Positions 34,075-44,794 are shown, counted from the stretch's first letter. The stretch: DNA of 64,000 nt from an uncultured Lachnospiraceae bacterium (GCA_905199445.1 CAJKGK010000001.1:269123-333122); one strand, 5' to 3'. Notes: generated from the sequence alone by a model not told the origin. Numbers and translations are program-made.

Positions 34075-35842
34075 CGGGTAATTGCTGTTTCGGGAAACGA
34101 AGGATCACCCTTGTCCCCTTATTGAGACGGCTTTCATAGGTCAAGCCAAAACCTTCTCCGAACACCAGCCCAATCCGTGCATTCACATTTCGAACGCCAT
34201 AGCTGCTGCCGGATGAACGAATGGTACCGTCCATGATATGTCTCAGAGTTTCTTCATCCATTCCTATTCCGTCATCTTCAACGGTAAGACAGATTATATT
34301 TTCAGATTCAAGCCATCCGGTAATTTTAATCATTCCCTGCTTACCCTTTTTTTCAAAAATTCCATGGACAATGGCATTTTCCACTAAAGGCTGTAAAATA
34401 ATTTTAGGCACCATACCATCTAAGATGTCAGAATCAATATCCTGAATAAAAGTTATTTTTCCAGGATAACGGATATCCTGAATCTTCATATAATAGCTTA
34501 CATGATTGAGTTCCTTTTCCAGTGTCAGCATATCCTCACCTTTATTAAGTATCAGACGATAATACTTAGACAGGGCAATCACCGCACTGCATATTTCGCC
34601 AGTTCTTCCCGCATGGGCCAGCCAGTTGATCATATCCAGTGTATTATACAAAAAGTGGGGATTGATCTGAGACTGAAGCGCCTTAAGCTCTGCACTTTTT
34701 AATTTCTGCCCCATTTTATACTGTGCATCCATAAGATCTGAGGTACGTTCGATCATTGTATTAAAATTATCATAAAGAACACCGATTTCATCACTGCAGT
34801 CATTTTTCAGGTGAATATTCAGGTTCCCCTCCTGCACTGTTTTCATACTTCCTACCAGATATTCAATACGGCGCACTATCCTGGAAATAATCATTGTCCC
34901 CACAATACTTGTCAGTATAATAAAAATCCCCATGACCGCAAACACCATGACCTGAACACGAAGCACGTCATTCATCAAATCTGATTCTGGAATAACGGTC
35001 ACCATATCCCAGTCTGTATTCTGGATCGAAGCCGCCATATAATAAACATTTTGCCCGCCAAAATAGCACTTGATCAGTTCATTATCCCACTGGCGTTTAT
35101 GTAAAAAGGACGCCTTTCTTTCTTCCCACAGTCCCAGAGCTGTCATCTGTGCATCATTGGAGGTCGCCACAACAATATTTTCTTCATTGACTAAATAGGT
35201 CACAGCTCCTGGCGTCACAGCAGCATTTTCCAGCGTCGTGGCAATGTCATCCTCATCAATATCTATCCTTAAAATGCCGATTCGGTTTTGGTAATTGTCC
35301 TCCCGGACAATATCCCGGACAAGCGCAATCTTTTTTCCAGAAAATTCCTTTTCAAGATAAAGATCCGGCGCAAAATAAACCTTTGAATTCCGCTTATGGG
35401 TATACCAGCTTTGTGCCCAGGCTTCTTTCATGACAAAGATCCGTTCTCCGTCCCGGGTATCAGAAAGATGATTGGGAATATAAATTTTAATATCCAAATA
35501 CTGCTTACTGCCCTCCATACTCTGAAGGGTGCGCTGCAGAACCTCTCTCATGGCCAGCTGTTCATGGATATCCTGGCTGTTTTTTCCCAGATAGTTTTTT
35601 ATCGTACTGTTGGTCACGACCATATCAGACAGATAAATCGCCTGAAGCATGCGATACTCCAGATAATCTTTGGCCTGCTCATAGCTTCTTGTTGCGGAAT
35701 ACCGCACCTTTTCGCTCATACTTTTCGACACTTCTGTATAAATAACAATGCTTACAATAATCAGGGGCAGGATAATTGAAAACACATAAAACAGCAGCAT
35801 TTTCTTTTTCAGGCTCAGATTTTTAAACTTTATTTTTAACAT
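34064..35842 (-). CDS. YesM-type sensor histidine kinase
   Basis: 592 aa. One helix near 15-37 (MLLFYVFSIILPLIIVSIVIY), an extracellular sensor of about 250 residues, a second helix near 290-315 (VFAVMGIFIILTSIVGTMI), a HAMP domain, then the His_kinase domain with QSQINPHFLYNTLDM (phospho-His) and the HATPase region LVENAIVHG and DDGIGMDE. YesM/YesN pairs sense extracellular plant-glycan breakdown products. ATG overlaps the response regulator stop by 1 bp (TAATG). Confidence 0.95.
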   Translation of the reverse strand: MLKIKFKNLSLKKKMLLFYVFSIILPLIIVSIVIYTEVSKSMSEKVRYSATRSYEQAKDYLEYRMLQAIYLSDMVVTNSTIKNYLGKNSQDIHEQLAMREVLQRTLQSMEGSKQYLDIKIYIPNHLSDTRDGERIFVMKEAWAQSWYTHKRNSKVYFAPDLYLEKEFSGKKIALVRDIVREDNYQNRIGILRIDIDEDDIATTLENAAVTPGAVTYLVNEENIVVATSNDAQMTALGLWEERKASFLHKRQWDNELIKCYFGGQNVYYMAASIQNTDWDMVTVIPESDLMNDVLRVQVMVFAVMGIFIILTSIVGTMIISRIVRRIEYLVGSMKTVQEGNLNIHLKNDCSDEIGVLYDNFNTMIERTSDLMDAQYKMGQKLKSAELKALQSQINPHFLYNTLDMINWLAHAGRTGEICSAVIALSKYYRLILNKGEDMLTLEKELNHVSYYMKIQDIRYPGKITFIQDIDSDILDGMVPKIILQPLVENAIVHGIFEKKGKQGMIKITGWLESENIICLTVEDDGIGMDEETLRHIMDGTIRSSGSSYGVRNVNARIGLVFGEGFGLTYESRLNKGTRVILRFPKQQLPGPQ

Positions 35843-36645
35843 TATTTTCCAGCTCCGTGCATATAATCCGCAGGTGTCACATGCTCAGATTTTTTAAATA
35901 TTTTTATAAAATAATTACTGTCGGAAAATCCGGCTCTGGCAGCCACATCCTTGATTTTAACCGTAGGATTGCGGCGCATAAACTCCTTGGCCCATGCCAC
36001 ACGCATCTGAATAATACACTGATTAATCGTCTTTTTCTTTTCCTTTTTAAACAGCCAGCACATATACTGTTTAGATAAATCAAACTGATCTTCCAGCATG
36101 GTCAGCGACAGATTACAGTCCCCTAAATGATCCTGAATAAATCTTTCAATCTTATCCGCCATATTCATGGAAGACTGCCACTGGGCCGGAACAAGATCAT
36201 CTTCCGGTATATCCTCTAAAATACCGCGAAACTGCTTTTTATACTCAGCCTCAATCTCCGCCTGGCGCCTTTGCTCCATAATCTGCATCATCGCTGATTT
36301 CAAAGCCGTAACAACCTCATCGATCTCCACAGGCTTCTCAATATAATTGACGGCTGAAAGCTGAATCGCTGACTTTAAATATTCCTTGTCGCAATAACCG
36401 CTGATAAAAATAAAACGGCATTTTTTATTAATTTTGCGCATTTCAAAGGCCATCGTAATGCCGTCCATTCTGGGCATACGCACGTCTGTCATTACAATAT
36501 CCGGACAGTGTTCTTTCGCCAGTGCCAACCCTTCCTCGCCGTCTTCGGCTGTATATACATCTTCAATCCCCAGAGATTCCCAGGGAATACTCATCATAAG
36601 CCCGTCTCTTGTGAGCATCTCATCTTCAACTAAAAGAACTTTCAC
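35842..36645 (-). CDS. YesN-type response regulator with AraC DNA-binding domain
   Basis: 267 aa starting at a GTG (36645) with GGGGGAG 7 nt upstream. Receiver domain 1-120 with phospho-acceptor Asp54 (VMTDVRMP) and Lys near 104 (IEKPVEIDE). The AraC helix-turn-helix pair follows from about 165 (CNLSLTMLEDQFDLSKQYM and VKIKDVAARAGFSDSNYFIKIF). It lacks the 200-300-residue middle region of most YesN proteins, so it is a compact form. It should activate the neighbouring glycosidase and transporter genes. Confidence 0.93.
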   Translation of the reverse strand: MKVLLVEDEMLTRDGLMMSIPWESLGIEDVYTAEDGEEGLALAKEHCPDIVMTDVRMPRMDGITMAFEMRKINKKCRFIFISGYCDKEYLKSAIQLSAVNYIEKPVEIDEVVTALKSAMMQIMEQRRQAEIEAEYKKQFRGILEDIPEDDLVPAQWQSSMNMADKIERFIQDHLGDCNLSLTMLEDQFDLSKQYMCWLFKKEKKKTINQCIIQMRVAWAKEFMRRNPTVKIKDVAARAGFSDSNYFIKIFKKSEHVTPADYMHGAGK

Positions 36646-36721
36646 GCTAACTCCCCCTGTTGGTTTTATTCACTGCCATTATATCAAATATCAACCAGCA
36701 GGAAAAGCTTTCAGGTGATTT

Positions 36722-38776
36722 TCAGTCCATGATTATTTCCACATCCAAAGGCGCAATTTCCTTATCCTTATAAATGATCGGATTCTGTGTGGTATTGAGC
36801 ATAAATTCAGCGCACCGGCCATCTTTATGATATCTGCGATGGATTTCTAACCCCTTTGGCAGCTGTTCCCATGAAAGTCCGGCTCTGGTACAGATCATCT
36901 CAAACAGCCGGGCCGTCCCTTCTTCATCACACCGGGCGCCCAGGTACCAGGCTTCACCTTTTCCATAGGTATTTTCCGTAATCACCGGCATTTGGGCATA
37001 ATAATCGGATGTATAAACGGCCACGGTCCTGGCCGTCTCTGTTTGAAGCACCTCACAAAAATCCCGGATTTCGTATATGGCATTTTCCGGCATACACACC
37101 CGTTTTTTGTCTTCATCCAGGCATGTGCTGCTGTTCCCATTTTCCACAAACCTAAGACCGTTCCTCTCCTTTGGATAAAGACTGTCAATTTCTTCGGTGT
37201 ACAGTCCGAAAACTTCCCTTAAGCCGTCTCCCGGAAAGCCGCCAAGCCAGCACAGGGTATTTTCATTCACATACCCGGTCAGGTAAGTGGCCAGCACCAG
37301 ACCGCCGTTTTCTACATATTTTTTAAGACGGCCGGCAACACCCTCACCTAATACATACAGCATTGGGGCAATAATAACCTTATACCGGTCAAATTCATCT
37401 TCCGGGGAAATCAGGGCCGGCTCAATGCCATGACACAACAGGTTTTTATAAAATTCTTCCACAGTCTCATCATAGTTTTTCCGATCCGAAAGACCTGCCA
37501 TATCCTCAATAGCCCAGCGGCTGTTCCAGTCAAAAAGTACGGCCACATCACTTCGGATCACACTGCCCTGAATCTGTGAAAGCTCTTTTAGCTCTTGTCC
37601 CAGCTGAGCCACCTCTCTAAAAACCCGGGTATGATCTGTCCCCAGATGGTCAATCACCGCACCATGATATTGTTCAAAGGAGCCTCTGCTTTTTCTCCAC
37701 TGGAAATACAAAATACTGTCTGAACCGCAGGCTACAGCCTGCATGGATGTAAGCCGGTGCATTCCGGGACGTTTCTGCCGGTTAGCCGGATGCCAGTTCA
37801 CAATACTTGGCACACTTTCCATCAGAAGATAGGGCTGATCCGGCTTTAAGGAACGCATAACCGCATGTTCAAATGCTGTATGTAAAAACGTGTCTGTCAG
37901 TGTTTCTTTATCATTTCCCCACGCAGGATAGCTGTCCCAGGATATTATATCCAGCTCAGGGGCCATCTCATGATAATCCAGACCTTTATATACATGCATA
38001 AAGTTGGTTGTTATCGGAATATCCGGTGTAATCTCCCGCAAAATCTTAATTTCAAACTTCATGTAATCGTTCATATTCCATGTCGTAAAACGTTTCCAGT
38101 CCAGATTTAAGCCATGAATACTGCCTTCGCCTCTGGGGGTTGGCGGATCAATCTGATCAAAATCAGAGAATCTGTGGCTCCAGAAAGTTGTCCACCACTG
38201 CTGATTCAGACGATCAATGGTTTTATATTTTCGTTTCAGCCATGAACGAAAGCGCTCCACACATAGAGGACAGTAACATACCCCACCCAATTCATTGGAC
38301 ACATGCCATAAAATAACCGCAGGATGGCTGCCATAGCGTCTGGCCAGAAGTTCATCCATCTGCGCCACCTTCTGACGATAAACAGGTGAGCTCATACAGT
38401 GGTTATGACGAAGACCATGGGTATTTCGTACGCCCATTTCATTGACCCGCATCACCTCAGGATATTTTAAATCCATCCACACCGGGCGGGCACCTGAAGG
38501 CGTAGCCAGAATCACATAAATCCCATTTTCATATAAACGGTCAATGATCTTATCCAGCCATTCAAAATAATACGCTCCCTCCCTGGGTTCATAAACTGAC
38601 CATGAAAACACGCCCAAGGTCACCGTATTGACGCCGGCTTTTTTCATATATTCTATATCTTTTTCTAGAATATCCGGACGGTCCAGCCACTGCTCCGGAT
38701 TATAGTCTCCGCCGTGAAGAAGTCTGCCAGACAGCCGCTGCAGACGTTTTTCGCGCTGGGAAATTATGTCTTTCAT
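36722..38776 (-). CDS. Beta-galactosidase (GH42)
   Basis: 684 aa, AAGGAG 9 nt before the ATG. The barrel starts LHGGDYNPEQW. The acid/base is Glu162 in WHVSNELGG and the nucleophile Glu320 in YLLMESVPS. Cys168, Cys172 and the adjacent cysteine cluster match the GH42 metal site. A trimerisation domain (about 395-600) and a short beta-domain follow. No signal peptide. It hydrolyses terminal beta-galactose, for example from pectic galactan fragments. It lies 31 bp after another GH42 gene, and the two differ enough to suggest distinct linkages. Confidence 0.93.
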   Translation of the reverse strand: MKDIISQREKRLQRLSGRLLHGGDYNPEQWLDRPDILEKDIEYMKKAGVNTVTLGVFSWSVYEPREGAYYFEWLDKIIDRLYENGIYVILATPSGARPVWMDLKYPEVMRVNEMGVRNTHGLRHNHCMSSPVYRQKVAQMDELLARRYGSHPAVILWHVSNELGGVCYCPLCVERFRSWLKRKYKTIDRLNQQWWTTFWSHRFSDFDQIDPPTPRGEGSIHGLNLDWKRFTTWNMNDYMKFEIKILREITPDIPITTNFMHVYKGLDYHEMAPELDIISWDSYPAWGNDKETLTDTFLHTAFEHAVMRSLKPDQPYLLMESVPSIVNWHPANRQKRPGMHRLTSMQAVACGSDSILYFQWRKSRGSFEQYHGAVIDHLGTDHTRVFREVAQLGQELKELSQIQGSVIRSDVAVLFDWNSRWAIEDMAGLSDRKNYDETVEEFYKNLLCHGIEPALISPEDEFDRYKVIIAPMLYVLGEGVAGRLKKYVENGGLVLATYLTGYVNENTLCWLGGFPGDGLREVFGLYTEEIDSLYPKERNGLRFVENGNSSTCLDEDKKRVCMPENAIYEIRDFCEVLQTETARTVAVYTSDYYAQMPVITENTYGKGEAWYLGARCDEEGTARLFEMICTRAGLSWEQLPKGLEIHRRYHKDGRCAEFMLNTTQNPIIYKDKEIAPLDVEIIMD

Positions 38777-38806
38777 ATACCTGCTCCTTTCCTGATGTAT
38801 AAACGA

Positions 38807-40807
38807 TCATTGATTTTTACAGATCAAAACATCATTTCCGGGCACCGGACATTTTCCGGTTAAAACATTTCCTGTTAAAAGGTCTGTAACCTTCTGATCT
38901 CCAAAATCCACAAAGCCTTCTTCCGATGAATGATTAATGGCAAAAATCACGGAATCAGTTTCTTTTTCCCTGCAGGTCAGCTCCATCTGAGGGGAAGACG
39001 GGTAAATGGGTGAAATTCCCAGATTTCTGCAAATATGATCTGTCATTTCCGAAAGGAAATCATCATCAGGGAGCGTACCTACATAGTAAGCACGGCCTTT
39101 TCCAAAATCATTGACAGTGACACATGGCTCGCCCTTATAAAAATCCTGTCCAAAAACTGCCAATGTACGGGCACTGTCGGTTCGGATGCGGTCACAAAGG
39201 AAGCTGCATGTCCTTACAGTCCCGCCACCAACCGGACAGATTTCATTGGTTTCCCCGGCAAACAAAGCATCGGTTTCCTCAACCCAAAGGCCAAAGACAT
39301 CCTTGAGTGGTCCGGGATAAGCGCCGAAAACACAGCGGTCATTTTCATCTGCAACACCGGTCATCACGGAAGCCACCAGCGTGCCGCCCTGAGCTACAAA
39401 CGCATGGATATGATCTGACAGATGATCTTTCATCATATAGGCCATGGGCGCCACAATCAAATCATAACCTTTAAGGTCGCTGCTAAAGGGCAGTATATCC
39501 ACAGGAATATTTTTGTCATAAAAAGGCTTGTAAAATTTTCTGACAGTTTCCAGATAATCCATATCCTTGCTGGGCCCGCTGGAATTTTCCAATGCCCACC
39601 AGTTATTCCAGTCAAACAAAATCCCCACGCTGGCCTTTGTCCTTGCACCAATAAACACATCGCCCAGCTTTTTAAGTTCAGCGCCCAGCTTCTTACATTC
39701 TCCAAAAACTCTTGTATCTGATCTTCCGCTGTGAGCAATGACGGCACCGTGGAATTTTTCCTGTCCGGCCACAGATTGTCTTAACTGGAAAAACAGACAT
39801 GTATCTGCCCCGTGAGCCAGTGCCTGATAGCTGAGTCTTCGAACTTCGCCGGGACGTTTTAATTTATTATAAGGCTGCCAGTTCTGCTGGTTGGGAGACT
39901 GCTCGGTCAGCATAAAGGGCTGTCCGCCCTTTAATCCCCGCATCAAATCCAGCTTTAATGCCACAAGACTGGGTTCATGAACCGGCGCAGGATAATTATC
40001 CCAGCCAAGAATATCCATATGCCGGGTCAGTTCAAACTGATCCAGTTTTTTAATATAGCCGGACATATTGGTCTGAACCGGAATATCCGGACAATATTTT
40101 TTCAGAACCTTGTACTCATTTAAAAAGCATTCCACCGTAGAATCTGTGACAAAGCGCTGATAATCCAGCTGGATTGTAGGATTAAACCTGTAATCGTCAT
40201 TTAACTCTGTGGGCAGCATAATTTCCTCAAAACTGTAAACGGTCCTTCCCCAGAAGGATGTATGCCAGCGATCATTAAGATTTTCAATCGTTTTATAGCG
40301 CTGTCTCAGCCATTTTCGGAATTTGGCCTGACAGTTGTCACAATAGCAGTACGTGCCATATTCATTGGAAACATGCCATATGGCCAAAGCCGGATGATCT
40401 TTGTAACGCTTTGCCATCGCCTCCGCGATCGCCGCTGCCCGCTCTCTGTATTTTAAACTGTTATAACAGAAAAACACACGCATCCCATGCGTTCGTTTAC
40501 GTCCTGCGATATCCACAGGAAGAACCTCCGGATATCTGGCCGAAAGCCAGGCCGGCTGTGCGGTTGTCGGCGTTGCCAGACATACTTTAAGGCCATTTTC
40601 GGCAAATTTGTCCATCAAATGGTCAAGCCACTCAAAATCATAAATTCCTTCATCCGGTTCCAGCTTTGCCCAGGAAAAAACCGGAAGGGTTACAAGATTA
40701 ATCCCTGCCTCCCGAAACAGGCGCATATCTTCATCGATTGTCGCCTCATCCCACTGGTCCGGGTTATAGTCTCCGCCGTAATAAATTCGATCAGCCCACT
40801 GCTTCAT
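38807..40807 (-). CDS. Beta-galactosidase (GH42), second paralogue
   Basis: 666 aa, GGGGGA 8 nt before the ATG. IYYGGDYNPDQWD opens the barrel; the acid/base is Glu149 (WHVSNEYG) and the nucleophile Glu302 (MLTEQSPNQQNW). CYCDNC (154-159) is the metal site. The domain order equals that of the downstream paralogue. Cytosolic. It probably works on imported galactose-containing oligosaccharides from the same substrate. Confidence 0.93.
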   Translation of the reverse strand: MKQWADRIYYGGDYNPDQWDEATIDEDMRLFREAGINLVTLPVFSWAKLEPDEGIYDFEWLDHLMDKFAENGLKVCLATPTTAQPAWLSARYPEVLPVDIAGRKRTHGMRVFFCYNSLKYRERAAAIAEAMAKRYKDHPALAIWHVSNEYGTYCYCDNCQAKFRKWLRQRYKTIENLNDRWHTSFWGRTVYSFEEIMLPTELNDDYRFNPTIQLDYQRFVTDSTVECFLNEYKVLKKYCPDIPVQTNMSGYIKKLDQFELTRHMDILGWDNYPAPVHEPSLVALKLDLMRGLKGGQPFMLTEQSPNQQNWQPYNKLKRPGEVRRLSYQALAHGADTCLFFQLRQSVAGQEKFHGAVIAHSGRSDTRVFGECKKLGAELKKLGDVFIGARTKASVGILFDWNNWWALENSSGPSKDMDYLETVRKFYKPFYDKNIPVDILPFSSDLKGYDLIVAPMAYMMKDHLSDHIHAFVAQGGTLVASVMTGVADENDRCVFGAYPGPLKDVFGLWVEETDALFAGETNEICPVGGGTVRTCSFLCDRIRTDSARTLAVFGQDFYKGEPCVTVNDFGKGRAYYVGTLPDDDFLSEMTDHICRNLGISPIYPSSPQMELTCREKETDSVIFAINHSSEEGFVDFGDQKVTDLLTGNVLTGKCPVPGNDVLICKNQ

Positions 40808-40879
40808 TGCTGTATCCCCCTTTGATTATCCGTTTATCTCTCGCATTTTAATATTCTGTCACCCGTACAGCATATACAT

Positions 40880-43543
40880 TCATATGCCATACAAAACCGG
40901 AGCTGCCACCATTCCCGTAGGCCGCATCTGCATATGGGTGGACTGCCCGTCATGAACCCGCCATGTCAGCGTATTCGCAGTTTCAATTTCAATGGTATTC
41001 ACACCTGGTTTTAAATAACCGGTCACATGAAGTCTGTATGGACTGCCCAGCATCACGCCAGCCGTCTGACCGTTAATCCGCACCGTTGCGGCATCCGTGA
41101 GTCCAGGAAATGCCATTACAAGATTTTGTCCGTTTTTCTCTGCATCGGTCACTTTATCTGTATCCATATTCCATTTTGTACTGTAAAGAATGGTTCCCGA
41201 AAAGCGGGGCCAGCCATCCGGCCCGTTGACGGATCTAAGATCACGGCCAAAGACGCCGGTTTTTACAACTGAGAACCCATCCTCCACGCCGGTTTCCTTA
41301 AGCGCAAGCGTCCATGGTCCTTCCAGTTTATAAGCGTGTTCATTTTCTTCATAAATATCATCCCCAGAATTCACGGTACTGCAAATATTTGCAGCGCTGT
41401 CATGATTCCCGGAACTGTAAATATAAACTGCAGATTCTCCCGCCTCAAGGCTGACATCCAGTGCACCGTCCTTAAATACGGCCGGGCAGAGCCGGTTATC
41501 GATGGCATCGTATTGAACGAAATAGCCATCCCGGATGTCTTTCTCCGCCGCAGACAAAGCCGCACGGACTTTAACCGGCCGGCTGGGATGTTCATTGAAA
41601 AACATATACACACAGCCATCCGAATGTTCATAGGCACAGGCTCTTAAGTCCGCCCTGCTGCCGCTGACCAGATCAATTCTGATCTGCAGACCGGAAGAAA
41701 GACGCTCTGTCACATCCGCCAGTTCACAGTCCTGAACAAGTCGGGTCATTGCTTTTAAATCCTCCAAAGCTACCGTCTCATCCAGACATTTTTCAGGATA
41801 ATGATCTAAAAACAGCACCGGAAATCCTGCCCTGTGGGCCCGTACAATAAAATCAGAGACCGGTCTGGTCACATGCGTACATCCGGGTATAATCAGACAG
41901 CTGTACGTCTGAGGGCCAATTTTCATCTGACTGTCCTCAAATACTGCAAAATCCTGAGAAAGAAGATCACTCCACACCACATCACAATCCTGCTGCCTTT
42001 CCATTAAAAGCCGTACCGGCTTCTGAAACAGCTGAGTTGTTCCGCACCATTCGGCCTCCCCGTGATAAAGAACCGCCGCTGTAGTCAGCATCCGGCCGCC
42101 GTTCATAAGATGACACATCCGATTCATATACTGCATAAGCCGAATAAAATAAGGATACTGGGGATTATTACCTCTGGCATAAAAATGGGGCGGGCAGTCT
42201 CTATCCGGAAATTTAGGTGAAAAAGCATGGGGGACAAACGTATTGATACCACGAACAAGCATATGATCTGTCAGCCATTTCATCAGCCATATTCCCTCTG
42301 CCCAGCCAAAAGAGCCAAAAATTTCGCACAGCGCCCGGCCGGCCTTTTTTGCATCCAGATGCGCCAGTGAACTGCCCAGCTTTGCCAGACCGAAATGGAA
42401 AAATTCTCCGTCCCGATCAGAAGCAATCCACTGATGGTCACAATGTTTAAAGCCCGGAATAATCTGCAGATGAACCACATCGATGCCTGCCATATCCATT
42501 CCTTTTTCGGCCCTGAAATAATGAGCAGCGCTGCAGCCCAGCCTTGCATGGGCATTGTCATCCTCAATAATGTGACCAATATATTCCACACCATGGTTAT
42601 GGCACCAGTCACCCAGCTGGGTCGAAAAGCACTGACCCACAAGCTGTGATACACAATCCATGTAGTCTTCCCGAAGGGCTCCTGTACAGTCGCCCCCATC
42701 ATACCATAAAGGAATCAGTTTTGAACCAAAGTCTTCTCCCCAACATTTTTTCAGTCGTTCTTCAAGCTCCAGGCTCCATGGCAGCCGTACATCTTTTTTA
42801 CCAAGACACTGGTCAAAATCATATCCCGGGACATTGCCAAGTTCTGGTTCATCAGAAAAGAACCCGGCAAATGTTTTGCCGAAATCCTCTTTATATCTGG
42901 CATAATGAGGTTCATAAACCTGATCCAAAAGTACTTTCACGGAGTCTGTATCCATCAGATTCATGTAATGTGCACGGCCCCCGCCGTTTTGGGTGGTAAA
43001 CAAAACAAACAGCCGCCAATACCCGTCTGGAATATCCAGATACACCACACCTTCACACACATTTTCAGTCACATCTATAGCCTGCAAAACATTGATATCC
43101 GACTGATCCGGATCCGGTTTCGGACAAATATAAACGCCAAGAAGTCTTCCATCATCGCCCAGAAAGTTTTCAATTAAAACTGCGCCATCCTTTAAGGGCC
43201 CGCACAGATCCATATGACGCTGGGCCAGATAAACTTTCGCCTTTTCAGGTTGTTTTTCAAAGCCCCCGGCTGCATGTCCTGTTGGAAATTTATCATCATC
43301 CAGAAGCCACACACGCATTTTCCTTTTTCTGGCTTCATCCATGATCATATCCATATCGGACCACCATTTTTCTCCCATAAAATCCGGGTGTGGTCTGGAT
43401 TCCACACAAAACTCACGGATACCGCATTCCTCTATTTTATCGATTTCTTCCCGAAGCACATCATGAGATTCGCCATGAAGCCAGAAAAACGGCAGAATAT
43501 AACTGCCCCCCTGACCGTTAAGGACCTCATTTAATCGTTTCAC
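40880..43543 (-). CDS. GH106-like glycoside hydrolase (putative alpha-L-rhamnosidase)
   Basis: 887 aa from a GTG at 43543, which has AGGAGG 6 nt upstream; the ATG five codons earlier lies on top of that ribosome site and is unlikely. The front half resembles GH106-type barrels: a catalytic-domain start LPFFWLHGESHDVLREEIDKI, then EKWWSDMDMIMDEARKRKMRVW and FPTGHAAGG. FFSDEPELG near 235 holds candidate catalytic acids. The C-terminal 130 residues form a jelly-roll with VRINGQTAGVMLGSPYRLHV. No signal peptide. Assignment to GH106 is by resemblance; it could be a related unclassified family. Confidence 0.65.
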   Translation of the reverse strand: MKRLNEVLNGQGGSYILPFFWLHGESHDVLREEIDKIEECGIREFCVESRPHPDFMGEKWWSDMDMIMDEARKRKMRVWLLDDDKFPTGHAAGGFEKQPEKAKVYLAQRHMDLCGPLKDGAVLIENFLGDDGRLLGVYICPKPDPDQSDINVLQAIDVTENVCEGVVYLDIPDGYWRLFVLFTTQNGGGRAHYMNLMDTDSVKVLLDQVYEPHYARYKEDFGKTFAGFFSDEPELGNVPGYDFDQCLGKKDVRLPWSLELEERLKKCWGEDFGSKLIPLWYDGGDCTGALREDYMDCVSQLVGQCFSTQLGDWCHNHGVEYIGHIIEDDNAHARLGCSAAHYFRAEKGMDMAGIDVVHLQIIPGFKHCDHQWIASDRDGEFFHFGLAKLGSSLAHLDAKKAGRALCEIFGSFGWAEGIWLMKWLTDHMLVRGINTFVPHAFSPKFPDRDCPPHFYARGNNPQYPYFIRLMQYMNRMCHLMNGGRMLTTAAVLYHGEAEWCGTTQLFQKPVRLLMERQQDCDVVWSDLLSQDFAVFEDSQMKIGPQTYSCLIIPGCTHVTRPVSDFIVRAHRAGFPVLFLDHYPEKCLDETVALEDLKAMTRLVQDCELADVTERLSSGLQIRIDLVSGSRADLRACAYEHSDGCVYMFFNEHPSRPVKVRAALSAAEKDIRDGYFVQYDAIDNRLCPAVFKDGALDVSLEAGESAVYIYSSGNHDSAANICSTVNSGDDIYEENEHAYKLEGPWTLALKETGVEDGFSVVKTGVFGRDLRSVNGPDGWPRFSGTILYSTKWNMDTDKVTDAEKNGQNLVMAFPGLTDAATVRINGQTAGVMLGSPYRLHVTGYLKPGVNTIEIETANTLTWRVHDGQSTHMQMRPTGMVAAPVLYGI

Positions 43544-43598
43544 AAAATCCCTCCTCATTTACAATACTGCCCATCCGTTTCATATAGGATGATCTGCC

Positions 43599-44648
43599 CT
43601 ACACGCTCCCACCTGATCCATCCCATGGCTTTGAAGCTGCCACAGTAATGGTACGCCACTCGCCGTACAGACTGGTAGCATCCCCATCCCGGTTAGGCCG
43701 GGTTGCACAGTAAAAATGATACAGTACACCGTCTTTATAAAATATAGATGCTTTATGGGCATGATTTTCATCAATCTCCCCCGGATTGCCGTGAGGCAAC
43801 AGGGGCACTTTTGCCTTTTCCCATATCATCAGATCATCAGAAACAGCCAGCCCTTCCTGAGCATGACCATTTTCGTAGCCAAAATAGAAATTGATCCACT
43901 TTTTCTCCCGGTCATCCCACACAATATAAGGATCTGACACAAATCGTCCGTCCCAGTTCCCAGGCGTTACCCTCAAAAGCGGACGACTTTTCGCAGTGCT
44001 CCCTTCAATGTCCGGCAAAATACGCTGCCAGTGAATCAGATCTTTTGAACAAGCGGCGCCTGTCTGTTCGATCCAACGGGGCTGTTTGTCTTTTGCATTA
44101 TAAAACATATACCAAAGGTCATCCTTTTTGACGATGCACGCCTTATATAGTCCGCCCTGCTCCCAGTCGCCCCCGTCTTCGCATGTTAAAACAGGCGCCT
44201 CCAGGCGATGCCATTTTTTTAAATCCTCGTCCACACACCAGGCCAGACCGATGGCAGCCGCCCCTTCTTCATAGCCCGGATTTGGATAAGCATGATAGGC
44301 CATCCAGTATTTGCCCTCAATCTTTTTCAGCCTGGGCATATCATACAGATGGTCACTTTCTTTAATCATCCATGTTCCGGCCACACTTTTTCCATCCCAG
44401 CGCTGACTGTCCGGATCTCTTTTTAAAATTATCGCCTCATGCGTCCAGTGAAGCAGATCATCGCTGACTGCCAATGCCGTCTGATAGCCAATCCCGTCAA
44501 AACCGGTGTACATCATATAATAACGTCCCCCATGGCTGAAAACAAAAGGTATATCCACACCTTTTTCATCAAAAGCGCCCTTATGGCCGGAGCCAGACAA
44601 TACCGCCTGTCCATACTTATATGGCGTACAATACTTTTGAATATTCAT
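43599..44648 (-). CDS. Five-bladed beta-propeller glycosidase (GH43/GH32 clan)
   Basis: 349 aa. Repeated blade motifs YYMMYTGFDG, ALAVSDDLLHWTHE, YWMAYHAYPN, LWYMFYNAKD, AACSKDLIHWQRI and GLAVSDDLMIWEKA are typical of GH43/GH32/GH130-like propellers. Asp in GVDIPFVF and DPYIVWDD are candidate catalytic acids. No signal peptide, so cytosolic. Arabinosidase, galactosidase or fructosidase-like activity is possible; the exact family and substrate cannot be set from sequence alone. Encoded 55 bp before the GH106-like gene. Confidence 0.75.
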   Translation of the reverse strand: MNIQKYCTPYKYGQAVLSGSGHKGAFDEKGVDIPFVFSHGGRYYMMYTGFDGIGYQTALAVSDDLLHWTHEAIILKRDPDSQRWDGKSVAGTWMIKESDHLYDMPRLKKIEGKYWMAYHAYPNPGYEEGAAAIGLAWCVDEDLKKWHRLEAPVLTCEDGGDWEQGGLYKACIVKKDDLWYMFYNAKDKQPRWIEQTGAACSKDLIHWQRILPDIEGSTAKSRPLLRVTPGNWDGRFVSDPYIVWDDREKKWINFYFGYENGHAQEGLAVSDDLMIWEKAKVPLLPHGNPGEIDENHAHKASIFYKDGVLYHFYCATRPNRDGDATSLYGEWRTITVAASKPWDGSGGSV

Positions 44649-44794
44649 TATTTTTCCTCACATAATTATACAAATTATTGATGAATCCCAGCTCAAAGAT
44701 GCATCAACATATTGTTATTATTGTATTTTATATATACTATTTTAACAATTATCCCTCCATTGAAAATGGTACTCTCTTCATATTTTATAGGAAA

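Noticed and set aside
44649..44794. Promoter and regulatory elements in the AT-rich gap before the propeller enzyme gene
   Set aside because: Several TATAAT-like strings but no -35 with acceptable spacing; left unassigned.
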